Program-made: the position numbers and the translations under genes
Notes under the pieces: model-generated
Told to the model about the DNA's origin: nothing
Database searches by the model: none
The model's input: the letters and a program-made list of their open reading frames with translations, nothing else
In this document: piece after piece, positions 1-11,524 of the stretch
How positions within the stretch are numbered: position 1 is the stretch's first letter
Layout of the letters: the number at the start of each line of letters is the position of its first letter
Assembly: GCA_027625915.1 (NCBI GenBank)
Contig: JANTQA010000075.1
Location: forward strand, 1,860,001 to 1,924,000
From: Anaeramoeba flamelloides
Lineage: Eukaryota > Metamonada > Anaeramoebidae
Direction of reading: 5' to 3'
DNA: 64,000 bases

Positions 1-420
1 TGTTTCTAAATTACAATACTTACAAAACAAAAAAATAAATAATTATCAAAATATAATAAATTACCTGTGTGTCAAAAAAGTTTTCGAGAGATAGTGAATA
101 AAAAAAAAAAAAAATTGATAATTTTGTTGAAATTCTATTAAAAATTATTGATCGATACAATGGTTAGATACTTCATCTAATTTTATATGAGTTCTTCTAT
201 TTTGAATATACTTAACTTTTACCTAATATCAACTGTTTGAAAAAAATTTTTCGATCTGATGAAAACTATTACGTAATTCAAAAAATGAAACGAAAACAAA
301 AAAACAAAAAGTTGAAAAAATGATTTTCGAAAATTTCAAAAATTAAAATTATTTCTCATTTGATGAAATTGTATTGTTGTGATTGTTTGAACCGTTTTAA
401 CTGTCTCAGAAAATTTGAAT
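1..420 (-). repeat. Dispersed repeat family R1, copy 1 (cut by window edge)
   Basis: The reverse complement of this stretch aligns by eye with 34500-34970 and, more weakly, with 60052-60400. Shared landmarks include TAGAAGAACTCA, ATAAAATTAG, CTAACCATT and GATAATTATTTATTT. The copy runs off the left edge of the window. No protein is visible. Its class is unknown. Confidence 0.75.
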
Positions 421-429
421 TCAAGTTAA

Positions 430-975
430 TCTATGTAAACTCAATCTTCAAAAAAGTATTTAAATAAACAAAATCATTACCAACTATTTATTGATTCTTG
501 ATAATAATTCAATTTGTTTATTAGTATTGTATTAAATAATAAAAGATATTCAAATTTCTGATCTCGATTTTATATGATATTTTTTAGGGGTGAAAATTGG
601 TGTTTATTTTTTTTCTTTTTACTAGAAAAAATCTTTTTCAAAAATGTGTTTAATCTCAACAAATTTTCAAATAGAATTCAAAATATATAAATACATTTGA
701 TTGTTTTGTTTAAAAAATCATTTGTACCCTTTCCATATTTCCAATTTTTTATTGAAATTGACCGTACATTGTTTGAACCAAAAAAAGTGCTATTTTTTCT
801 TTCATTTTTTGGAAATATCACATTGAACATATTTTGAAATAAATACCTTAGTCATTGATTCAATCTGTATTAATATTTAACTTAATTTGGTATTGTAAAT
901 TAAAGAATACATCAACTAACAAAATTGATTTTTTATGAAATGTAAAAAAAAAAATGCCCCGCTTTTTTGGAAATA
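430..975 (+). mobile_element. Tc1/mariner-like miniature element (family R2), copy 1
   Basis: Collinear with 18085-18662 and with the reverse complement of 10246-11316. Shared blocks include CTTCAAAAAAGTATTTAAA, TTGGTGTTTATT, CATTTGTACCCTTTCCATAT and TCATTGATTCAAT. The right terminus ATGCCCCGC...GGAAATA is intact. The left terminus is missing where the copy meets repeat R1. No transposase segment is present, so it is a non-autonomous, MITE-like copy. Confidence 0.75.
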
Positions 976-1031
976 CCTAGCTATATATATATATAAACCC
1001 ATTTCAAAAATTGTGACTCATCTGAAATAAT

Positions 1032-1062
<31 letters not shown>

Positions 1063-1595
1063 CCTTTAATATTCAAGAATAACAAATATTAAATATGATT
1101 TGTAATTCACTTTTAAATCATTCTAAATTTATAAAAACCTGATATATTAAAAATTAAAAAAAAATAAAACCAAAAACTAAAAAAAATTTGTAACAATTTT
1201 TGAAATGAACATTACCAATTTTTTTATTACTGAACTTTCACTGAAAAAAAGTCTAACAACAAGATTTTTTCAAAATAATTAATTTCTTTTCAAAGACATT
1301 ACATAGTCTCAATTTTCATAGTGATTATTTGTTCTTTTCGAATAAAGCAAAAAAAAAGAAATCAAAAAAAAAAAAGAAATCAAAAGAAAATAAAAAAAAA
1401 AAAAAAAAAAAAAAAAAATTAAAAAACAAAAATTTGAAAAAGCGTAAAACAAAACTTTTCAAAATTAAAAAAAAAATGATTTTGATGTAAAAATTTGAAA
1501 ATATTTTTTTGATCAGAATATGGAATAAACCCTCAAAATAACTTCCATTAACATTATAAAGTGAGTCAAAATTTTTGAAAAATAGTTTAAAATTC
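976..1595. other. Non-coding spacer with AT dinucleotide and poly-A tracts
   Basis: Contains TA runs at about 981-996 and 1040-1062 and a long A-rich tract at about 1346-1420. I see no gene. The Phe-rich frame on the minus strand is only the complement of the A-rich tract. Confidence 0.6.
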
Positions 1596-1690
1596 TTAAA
1601 AAAGTGTGGCAAATTTATTTTAAAATATATTTATTAAACGAGATCTTCAAAAAAGTATTTAAATATACAAAACCAAAATTAAAATCTTTC
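1596..1690 (+). repeat. Fragment of R2 element (left end)
   Basis: Carries the R2 left-end sequence: AAAAAAGTGTGGCAAATTT, TTTTAAAATATAT, then ATCTTCAAAAAAGTATTT. It matches 18092-18160. The match stops near 1690, so this is a truncated copy. It lies just upstream of the receptor-like gene, whose 5' end is unresolved. Confidence 0.6.
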
Positions 1691-1940
1691 CAAACCGAAC
1701 AATATTATGGCCTAAAAACATCTAAAAAAAAAATGAATATATTTAAATTTTCTTTAGTTTTAAATTTATTATAAAAGCATAAAGACACATAAAATCTCAT
1801 TTTACTTGACAACAATTCAATAAAATTATCATTTTAATTAAAATTACTTTTTACAAAATGTTATTTTTTTTTAATAAATTTATATTTTTTTTTCATTAAA
1901 ATATTCAAAATTATTAACATTTCAAAAAAAAAAAAAAAAG

Positions 1941-4900
1941 GAAAATTTATTATACTTGGTCACATAAATACAGAAATACCGATCTCAATTGAACATTTAC
2001 AGTTAGAGGATGATGGCAAAATCACTGGATATAACTACACTGTTTTACTGGGATTGCACTTTAATAATGCTGGTTTTAAAAAAATTTATTCAAATGTAAA
2101 TATCCAAGGGACTGTTTCTGATTGTGTTGGTTTCTTGGAAATAAATAAAGTCTTCACTTCAAATCAAAATTTTAATATCGATGAATTATATTTATCCAGT
2201 AATTCAAAACTTGCTGGTGAGCAAATAATTACTGTACAAGATAAATTATTTTATACCAATACAACTCACATTAGTTGTCAAAAATTGATTTTAAAAGAGC
2301 CAAATTTCAGTAATAGTAACGATAATGATGAAAACGAATTTATTATTACTGAAAATTCAATTTTTGAAATTCAAAAATCATCAATGGTCAATACACAGAA
2401 AACAATTGAAGCTACAATACAATTACTTAGCAATGGTAAATTAATTGTTGATCATCCATTATCAATAAAATCCATTCTTTTAAATGATATTTCAACAATT
2501 GAAGGCAATGAAGAATTATCTATTTATTCAAATTTTGACTTGGTGAATAATGGTATTAAAACTATTAGCGCCGACTTCCATTTCAATGGTATTACTCATA
2601 ATTTATCAAATGGCGAATTGAAACTATTAAATAATAAATTTCATTATGAAAATAATGATTTGCAAATAAATAATTTAATAATTGATAATTGTGAAATTCA
2701 TAATTTAAATAATCAAAATAATAAAATAACCATTAACGGCAATTTAAATATTAATAACAATTTAATGCTAAACAGTAATTTGCAATTGGATTCAAACAGC
2801 TATTTTATTAAGGGTGAAATCGAGATCTCAGATACCAAAGAAATTGTAAATTATGGTGATTTTGATATTAACGACGATGCCAACCGAATGCATGGGGAGG
2901 GTGCATTTGTGAATTATGGGAATTTACGAGTTAATACCAAAGTGACTATGAACAATAATTTTACACAAGTTCAAGAAAAAGTAGTAGACCCACTGCCAAC
3001 GTTAACGATTGAAGAAAACGCTGAATTGTCGATAGTCGATTATGAACCTAATTTGATTAAGGGTGATTTTACGATATTGGGAAAGTTAAGATTGAATAAT
3101 AATTTATTAGATCTTCAAAAAATTGGTGATGGTATAAATTTCTATTCGGAAAGTGGAACGATTGCGTTGGAGGATAGCACATTAGAAAATTTACAAAATG
3201 GTATTTTCAATGAATTAATTTTAATTAATACTAATCACATTATTAATACTAATTTCAAAATTAATACAAAAAGCCATTTTTATAAATCTACAAATTATTT
3301 TCAATCGAGCAATTTAGATTTAATAAATAATGCCAATTTAACTGATAATACAATATATTTACAGCAAAGTTCTTCGTTGACGTTTACTGATAATGAAATA
3401 AATATTCATTCAACAAATAATTTTATTGGCGACAATTTAAATGAAATAACTCTAATTGATGAATCCGATGCTAATCCCAAATTGACAATTCATCAAAATG
3501 GTGAATTAATGCTCACAGACGTCAAATTTATGGAAAATGGTTATAATCAGATTCTTTTCAATGAGGGTACTGCTTTTAATATTATTGATTCCCAGGTGTA
3601 TTTAAACCCTCATGATTTTAAAAGTTTGAATAACATCACGATCAATAACTCCTTATTGGAAATAAATAGTACATCCCCGAATGCGGATTATTTCACAAAT
3701 TTATCCATTTCCCACGAAAGCTCCAAATTAATTACCCATAAAGATTTAAATTTACACGGTGAATTTTCTTGGAAACAAGGCGAAATCGACGTACAAAAAG
3801 TGAATGTCCAAGAGTCAGGAAAATTATATTTACATTTCGAGGATCAAGAACTAATTATTAATAATACCCTTTTCAATAATTATGGTTATTTGGAAATATC
3901 TTCAAATTTTGATACCAGACTATTGAATGGAAGCCATATTAGAAATTATGAATTATTAAATATCCATAGTTCAGTAAATAGTGTCAATGATATAGACAAC
4001 AATTCCTATTTAAGAAACTATGATAACGGTATAATTAATTTTCTTAATAACGACAAAATTACCCTTGATATCAAAATTTTAAATTCCGGTACCATGAAAT
4101 TTGCCAAGCAATTAATTATAAAAAACTCCTTCACTCAATTTTCTGAAGGTATTATTGAATCAAATGATATTACCATCGAAAATTTTAGATTTGTTAATGG
4201 CCTATTCAGAACAAATCAACAGACTGCCTTTGTTTCAATAGAAAAATTAACGTGGGTAAATGGGGAGTTTAATAACATGAAATTAAAAATTGAGAAAAAG
4301 GCATTGCTGCTGTCCAACACCACAAAGAAATTAAACAACACAAAATTAATCATCAACCAAGATTCGCAATTTAATTTTAAAGGAGGTGAGATCTACCTTC
4401 ATGATAGCCAAATCTTAAATTCGGGTGGCATTTTCATTGAGAACCAAATAGAAAATCAGGAAATGTTCATAACAGGCACAGAAGGTTCAAAATTAACAAA
4501 CTATTTTAAAATAACTGTATTTTCCGATCAAATAATAAATTTTGATATCTATTTTATAAACCAAGGCAGCATTAATTTTTTAAATTCTGAAATAAAGATT
4601 AACGAATTTATCCAACAAGGCGAGGAACCAATTTTAAATTTACAAAATATTAATTTACAAATCAAAGACTTTTTTCAAATAAATTCTGGCCGATTAAATG
4701 TTGAAAAAAATGATTCGATCATTAAGGCAAAAAATTTTTATTTTTCTTCCAAAATCGATATTATTTATTACAAGCTACAATTAATTATTTCAGGCTCTTG
4801 TATTTTTAATGAATATTCTGAATTAAACATATTTGGCAAAATAGATGATCATTTTAACGGGCTAATGCTAAATGGTACAAATATTAAATTCTTAGGCAAA

Positions 4901-7729
4901 TTGGTAGTTAATTATGAACAGATCGGCAATAGCGAAAGGCAATTTTTTCCAAATGTTTCCTTAATCCATTTCGATGATACCAATAACGACGATTATCAAA
5001 CCATTTTCCCAAATGGTATCAATTATACTTGTGTAGATAACCAATATTTCAATTTACAGCATCAGGATTTTGTTGGATCGAATACCCTCGAAAAAATCTA
5101 TTCCACATTTGTTGGCTGCAGAAAGGGCTATTATACCTCGGTGGGTTATACGACACCCTGCTCACCCTGCCAAAGGGGGAGGTACAATGACAAATTTGGC
5201 CAAAAGAGATGCCAGGAGTGCAAAAAGGGAACATACAGCAACGAATTGCATACCGTGGAATGCGAAAAATGCCCCTTTGGCCAATACCAGGGCATCACTG
5301 GCGGGACGAGCTGTACAAAATGTAGGCAGGGATTTTATCAAAACGAAACTGGGCTTTCCTATTGCCGGCAATGCGATTCCGGCTATTATTCGGATTTTAG
5401 TGGCGCGGAAAATTGCTTAATTTGCCAAGCTGGTAGCTTTACAGAGAATAACACCCAATGCGTGCCGTGCCTAGCGGGTACCTTCAATGACAAAGAGGGG
5501 CAACAATACTGCACAGATTGCCCCAGGGGCACCTTCCAGGAAAGGACCGGCTCCGGCTCGTGCATAAATTGCCTATTTGATGTTTACCAGGATCAGCCAA
5601 GATCAACCTCATGTACGAGCTGCCCCTCAGATACAGAAACCCTCAGTATTCGATCCACGTCCAAAAAGCATTGCCTGTGTAAAATTGGACTCTACGGGCC
5701 CGAAGGTGGATCTTGTTCCAAATGCCCCGATGGCGCGATATGCACAGACATAGGCACGGTCTCGCCAGAGGCCAAAGTGGGATATTGGCACTCTCAAGAC
5801 GATCCGTTCCAATATTTCAAATGTGCAAATGAAGAGGCATGCCCCGGCGGCAAAACTGATGAATGCAACACCGAATTGGGATATATGGGGAAAATTTGTG
5901 CCTTTTGTGCAGATAATTTTTATAAAATGAGTGGTAAGTGTAACAAATGCCCCGGAAAATTCCTCTCCGTGCTAAGAGTCGTCGCCGCGGGAATCGTGGT
6001 GCTCGTCTTCTCTGTCCTATTGTTTGTATTATCCAAAAGGGCGAGGGCCTACTTTGCAAGCTTTGCAATCACGTTTTCGTTTTTCCAAATCCTATCGGTA
6101 ATGGGCGATCTGCCCTTAAAATGGCCTAACTCTTTGAAAAACACTTTCCACTTATTAACCGCTTTCACCTTTAATATCGATATAATCGCTGCAGAGTGTT
6201 CAATCAAGGTTACCTTTTTGGGGAAATGGATTTTTGTAATGTTGTCGCCATTTACATTTTTTCTTTTGATGGTCTGCATTTATTTTGTGTCCATTGCACA
6301 TTCCAGATTAATCGGCAAATATGGTAAAACTTTCATGAACAAATATCCTAACTTTTGTAGTCAGCCAAACTCCAAGACGAATGTGCTATACCCCATTTAT
6401 TGGTTAAGGTATCAATTTTCGAAAATGTTTACTCATGGCTTTGCAGAAGAGGAAAGAAAGGATCTATATAATAATTTAATTAATAGCTACACTTGCTTAT
6501 TAAGTTTCCTATACCTTGTTATTTCGATGAAGGTTTTAGAAATGTTTGACTGTGTAGAATCCCAAAACTCCGAAAATGTCGATGAACTAGTCCTCAGAGA
6601 ATATCCCAAGATCGTTTGCTATCAGGGACAATGGCTACGGCTGTTGCCATGGGTCATCATCTTTGGTATCATATACATCATAGGCATACCTGCCGTTTTG
6701 CTCTACATGCTAATATATTATTCAAAAAATGTTGAAGAAGAGCTATTTGACGCTAGATTGGGGCTATTGTGCGCAAGGTATAATAAGGAATGGTTCTTTT
6801 GGGAGTTAATAATCATGATCAGAAAGTTATTGTTTATGATCTTTGAAATTTATTTGACCGCAAATCCTCTTTTCCAAACGGGGCTCTGTTCAATTGTATT
6901 ATTAGTGGCCTTGTTATTACAGCTAACAACAAAACCGTACATGGCTAAAAGGCATAATACGCTGGAATTCACTTTACTGATCATTTCCGAAATCGTTTTG
7001 TTATCTGGAATGGTCTTCTATTCAAACGACTTTACCAACCCAGATACTCAAGATCAACTGGGCGTCGTGATAGTAATTTTAATATGGCTAGGGATTGTGA
7101 TTTTGTCGACACTGATCGTCTTCGAAATTAGACACCGTTATAGAATTACAAAGGGTAAAGATAAAGACGAATTAAAAGAGGCTTTGAATTTATGGAAGGG
7201 GTTACCAGTAATTGAATTTTTACAAAATAAACCCTCACTAGATATCTTAATAAAGTGGCTTGGTGATGTAAATTCGAGAACTTCAAAAAAGTCTCATAAA
7301 TTTTATCAAATTATTGTCGATATTTTAAGCCAAAACGATAAATCACAGGATGGTATTGGTGATGATTCTATGAGCGGTGATGAGAAAAAGGGGAATCTTA
7401 AATATCTATCAACAAATCATTTACATTCTTCAACTTTGCATATTTATAATGAACATTTAACAGTTTTATTTTTTAAATGGTATAAGGAAAATGCAACGTT
7501 TAGACAAAAAATTGCCCTCTCAAGATTAATTAATTCCCTTTTCCACTTTTTATCCCAAAAAGGTTTTGCACCTTTATTATTGAAAGCTAAAAATAATCAA
7601 AAAAAGGGCAAATTAATACCAATTAATAATATTAATAAAGATGATTTTAAAAATTTATCCATTCATAGTAATTCATCTTCATCTTCGTCTTCATCATCTT
7701 CATCTTCGTCTTCCGCAGATGAGAATTAA
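1941..7729 (+). CDS. Giant Asn-rich, Cys-rich repeat, multi-pass membrane protein (receptor-like), 5' end unresolved
   Basis: A single open frame of over 1,900 codons ending in TAA. The first two thirds, to about 5050, is a long run of Asn-rich short beta-strand repeats with recurrent L-x-I/L and N-N patterns, suggesting an extracellular beta-helix. From about 5125 to 5940 come Cys-rich repeats of the ephrin-receptor/GCC2-GCC3 type, such as CxxCxxGxY, CxxCPxGxY and a GYW block. About nine hydrophobic segments follow (5960-7130), then a polar tail ending in a Ser run. This architecture is known in large surface proteins of several protists; ligand and function are unknown. The frame is open back to 1838 and looks coding from about 1941, but the first in-frame ATG is at 2384 and no signal peptide is visible. 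A 5' exon is therefore probably missing or unrecognised. Base composition shifts strongly: the Cys-rich and first membrane parts are much richer in GC than the N-terminal part. Confidence 0.88.
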
Positions 7730-8065
7730 AATTTATATCAAAGCTATTGTTATTATTTTGTTGTACTAATTGAAATTTTCTTACATTTCATTTTTTTTTT
7801 TTATAGAAAAATATGAAAAAATAAAAAAATTTATCTTTTATTTTTTGATCTTGTTTTTTTTACAAAAAACTTTTTTATTTTTTAGCCTTTGCCTTTTTAG
7901 TTTTTGTTTTAATAGTTACTAATACTTTCAGGTTTCAGTATCACAGTATTAAGTCAAGTAAATACTTGATCTTTTTTTTTTATAACTCTTCTTCCCAATA
8001 AAAAGAAAATATAAAGGGAAAAATTCGAAATTTTCTTTTTATTTCTTAAATTCAAAAAATTACAT
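7730..8065. other. 3' flank of receptor-like gene
   Basis: T-rich spacer directly downstream of the stop codon. It contains AAGTCAAGTAAATACTTGATC at about 7951, a short near-palindrome. No gene seen. Confidence 0.5.
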
Positions 8066-8138
8066 TTTTTTTCCAGAATTTAAAAGAATTGAGTAAAATT
8101 AAGGATTTTTCTCAATTATTTTAAATTCTGGAAAACCT
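8066..8138. repeat. Short hairpin repeat (family R6), copy 1
   Basis: A palindrome-like unit: CCAGAATTTAAAAGAATTG and its approximate complement CAATTATTTTAAATTCTGG flank a short AT loop. It is followed by GGAAAACCTAGACACTTGAC, which is the reverse complement of the flank of the 31571 copy. It could fold into a hairpin of about 25 bp. Confidence 0.7.
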
Positions 8139-9508
8139 AGACACTTGACAACACTCTACAACAGACTTTTTTGTTCTATTATTATTATATTTATAATTTT
8201 TATAGATTCTTGGGCTTTCTTTTGAGATCTATTTGTTAAATTTTGAACTTTTTCAAGTTTTGACTCTAATATTTTTAAGGTTTCTATTTCTCAATTACTA
8301 TTTTGATTATCTTTTTTTTGAAAATTGTAATTTTTTCGAGATAGTTTTTAATTAGGGAATTTCTTATTGCTTTTTGCATTTTAATATTCTTTTATATATA
8401 GAAAATTTTGGCTTGGTTATTTTTACTTCAGTTTTATAAATAAATTTTTGAGAGTGTAAATTAATTTTAAAACAAAAAAAAACAAACTTTTTGATTTATC
8501 CAATCATCAATTAACTTGAAATTTTTTTTCAAGTCAAATTAAAAATAGCTATTCCATAGAATAATTGACTAATCCAAACTGATTTGAACATTTGTAATTG
8601 TACTCCACCGTCGAATTATTTTTTGTTAACAATCATTTTTATTTTTTTGAAGCTATCTTTTACTTTTGAAATATTATTTCGTAAATGTTTCTTGTTTTCT
8701 CTTTTACTTTCTTGAATATTATATTTCTGATAAACGATTTATTTTCAAAATTTTATCAATAGTTTAGATTCATTCCAAAATCTTGGATAATTTTAATAAT
8801 TATTTTTAACGTTTCTTTTATTTCTTGAATATGTTATTCCGTTATTAAAAGTAAGTTATCAACAAAAATTTGAATATGATAGACTAAATATTTTCTTTTG
8901 GATTTTTAAGAAATGGATGATAAATTTTACAATGAAAATAAGATTAATTTCAAAATTAGGGTCAGATCTTTCATCAGTAAAAAAATTTTGTTTAATTTTT
9001 TTTTTTTTTTTTTTGAATAATAATGTATTTTATAAAGTGTTTATAGATAAAAACCAATATAGATTATTAAATAAAATACAGTGTAATCATTTTATTTTTT
9101 GAAATAGAAATGAAAAAAAAATAGTCATAAAAAAGTTTGCCTCTAATTTTGAAATTTGGTTAAAAAAGATATTCCTTCATAAACACACATTACTTCTTTT
9201 TTAGAATAAGTTTGTATCAATTTTTGATTATTTTCATTTTTATATATTTATTAGGTGTAAGATGAACCAATATATGACTAGTTATATAAAACTATTTTTT
9301 ATTATCATAATTGATAATAAAAAAATTTTTTTCTTTTAATCTTTATTTTTTCGTTTTTATTTTTTGTTTAAATAATAAATTTAATACTAAATATTATAGG
9401 TGGTATTCAAAAATTGAAAAAGGATTTAGGTTTGTCTGAAATGACAAAAATAAATTGATTTATTTTTTTTATATACTAAAAATTAATATAATTTTGAAAC
9501 TTTGAATT
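8139..9508. other. AT-rich intergenic stretch, nothing recognised
   Basis: No credible coding frame, RNA gene or repeat was recognised. A short open frame at 8917-9102 contains a T-run and no recognisable protein. Confidence 0.5.
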
Positions 9509-10063
9509 TTTTTATCTATCCTCAAATTTCCAATACACAAGAATGAATTATAAATTTCTATTAGATTATTTTCAATAAAAAACAATTTTTAGAAAAAGAA
9601 AATTGATCATATTCATTACAAAACAAAAAAAACCAATTATGAACTAGTAATTTGGTGTAAGTCTCTTAAGATTTAATATTGTTTAACATTTAGTTGATAC
9701 ATTAGATATATAACCCCCTTTCACACAAAATGGGTAGAATAATTTTCTTAAAAAGATGTACTTTTTTTATTTTTTTTCATTTTTCCATTATTTTATACGT
9801 GCTAGAAAATAAAGTCACCTCGACATTTTTTAAATTCCATTGTTATAATTTTTTTAATAATCTATTTTATACTCATTGAAGATTATTCTTAAATTAAATC
9901 TTATTGGAATAGTCTCATATTACTCAGTCACAATTTGTGATTTTTTTTTTGTTTTGTAATGGATATGACCAAATTTCTTTTTCTAAAAATACATTTTTAT
10001 TGAAAATAATCTAATCGAGAAATTAAGTTCATTCTTGTGTATTGGAAATTTGAGGATAGAAAA
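9509..10063. repeat. Foldback element with ~130-bp inverted arms
   Basis: The left arm (about 9509-9640) and right arm (about 9930-10063) are reverse complements at roughly 85% by eye. Shared blocks are TATCCTCAAATTTCCAATAC, ACAAGAATGAA, TTAGATTATTTTCAATAAAA and TTTTTAGAAAAAGAAA. The central loop of about 290 bp has no gene. It looks like a non-autonomous foldback element. Confidence 0.75.
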
Positions 10064-10245
10064 AAAAACATATCCCAGATATAATAATTGACAAAATCCG
10101 AGGGGAATTAAGAATATTAAATATGAAAAGCAATAAGTTCTTATATATTTTGTCTTTAAACAAGTTTAATAATGAAAAAATGGGAAATGATTATTGTTTA
10201 TCAACATTTTTTGTTTTTTTAATAAGGTGATATATATATATAAGG

Positions 10246-11316
10246 TATTTCCAAAAAAAATTGGGGAATTTTTTTTTTACATTTTATAAAAAATCATCTT
10301 TTTTAGTGGTACTATTCGTTAATTGACAATAGTAAATTAAGTTTTAATGTTAATACCGATTGAATCAATGACTAAGGTATTTATTTCAAAATATGTTGAA
10401 TGAAATATTTTCAAAAAAAAAATTGTAATTTTTTTGGTAAAAACAATATACAACCAATTTCAATCAAAAAATGGAAATATGGAAAATGTACAAATGATTT
10501 TTTAAACAATCAAATGTAAACTATCTATCATAATAATTGGCCCATTAAAAATCAAATTTTAAATAAAAATATTTGTAATAATTGAAGTTATCTATTATAA
10601 TATAAAAATTTAGATTATAATATTCAATACTATACTCAAGAGATATTTATTTTTTGTAAAAATAAAATAAAAAAAAATAAAAAAAAATTGGGACATTTAT
10701 TTTGAAAGAAGCATTACATAAAAAATAGAAAATTTAAAAAATTAAAAAAAACCATTTATCGATTCTCCTTCCATTTGAATAACTAAATCTAATCTCTTTT
10801 TCATATTTGAAACCAAATTTTTCATTAATTCATCTGTTACTTCTTTCCAATTTTTCATTTTCATTTTCCATTTTAACAAAACACTGTCGAAAAAATAAAA
10901 AAGAGAAAAAATGATTTATTTGCAAACTTTGCATTGTGAGAGGAAAAACTTCAAAACGATACAAAAGCAATTCATTATTCAAATGTAAGATGTGCCATTT
11001 ATTATGAAATTTAGTTTATTTATATATATTCAATTATATTTGAAAATTTGTTGAGATTAAAAAAGTTATGAAAATAATTTTTTCGATCAAAAAGAAAATA
11101 ATAAACACCAATTTCACCCCTTAAAAAATATCAGATAAAATCGAGATCAGAAAATTTACTATCTTTTATTTATGTAATACAATACTAATAAAAAATTTAA
11201 TTATAATCTAGAACCAATAAATGGTAGTTAATTATTTTGGATATTTTGATACTTTTTTGAAGATCGGTTTAATAGAGATATTTTAAAATAAATGTGCTCC
11301 TTCTTTTTTGGAAACA
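10246..11316 (-). mobile_element. Tc1/mariner-like element (R2) with transposase C-terminal remnant
   Basis: Both ends match the miniature R2 copies at 430, 18085 and 18729. The termini are inverted repeats with the core TATTTCCAAAAAA followed by a G-rich block, and TA sits at the outer edge of the better-kept end. Between the shared ends lies about 490 bp absent from the miniature copies. That segment carries, on the minus strand, a frame matching the C-terminus of Tc1-type transposases (10742-10888). At about 1.07 kb it is too short for a full transposase gene, so it is internally deleted. Confidence 0.75.
10742..10888 (-). pseudogene. Tc1/mariner transposase C-terminal fragment
   Basis: Reading the minus strand gives KWKMKMKNWKEVTDELMK followed by NLVSNMKKRLDLVIQMEGES and a stop shortly after. 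This is the W-x-x-V ... NLV-x-SM-x-(K/R)R-(L/M)-x-x-VI-x-x-x-G pattern that ends Tc1-family transposases. No upstream DDE catalytic segment was recognised, so only the tail survives. The family assignment comes from this motif plus the TA-flanked inverted ends. Confidence 0.7.
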
Positions 11317-11524
11317 TCTTATTTAAATAAATTAACTAAATAAGAACTCATGAATACTTTCAAAATTAATAAACACTAGCATATTTGATATCAACTTTGA
11401 AATAAAAAAAATTCTAAAAAAGAGATTGAAAGAAAAAGAAAAAAATATATTTTTTTATACTTTGATAAAATTAAAATAAAATTACCCAATCCAAACCAGT
11501 TTCAATTAAATTCATTTAAATAAT

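Noticed and set aside
1325-1612. Phe-rich minus-strand frame
   Set aside because: Derived from poly-A tracts. No domain or conserved pattern.
1858-1935. A Phe-rich ATG frame that could be a signal peptide for the receptor-like gene
   Set aside because: It lies in a different frame from the gene, in T-run sequence, with no splice signal that would join it in phase.
5049-6279. Several open frames on both strands within the Cys-rich region of the receptor-like gene
   Set aside because: They are shadows produced by the local GC-rich composition. The main frame has clear domain content and runs through all of them.
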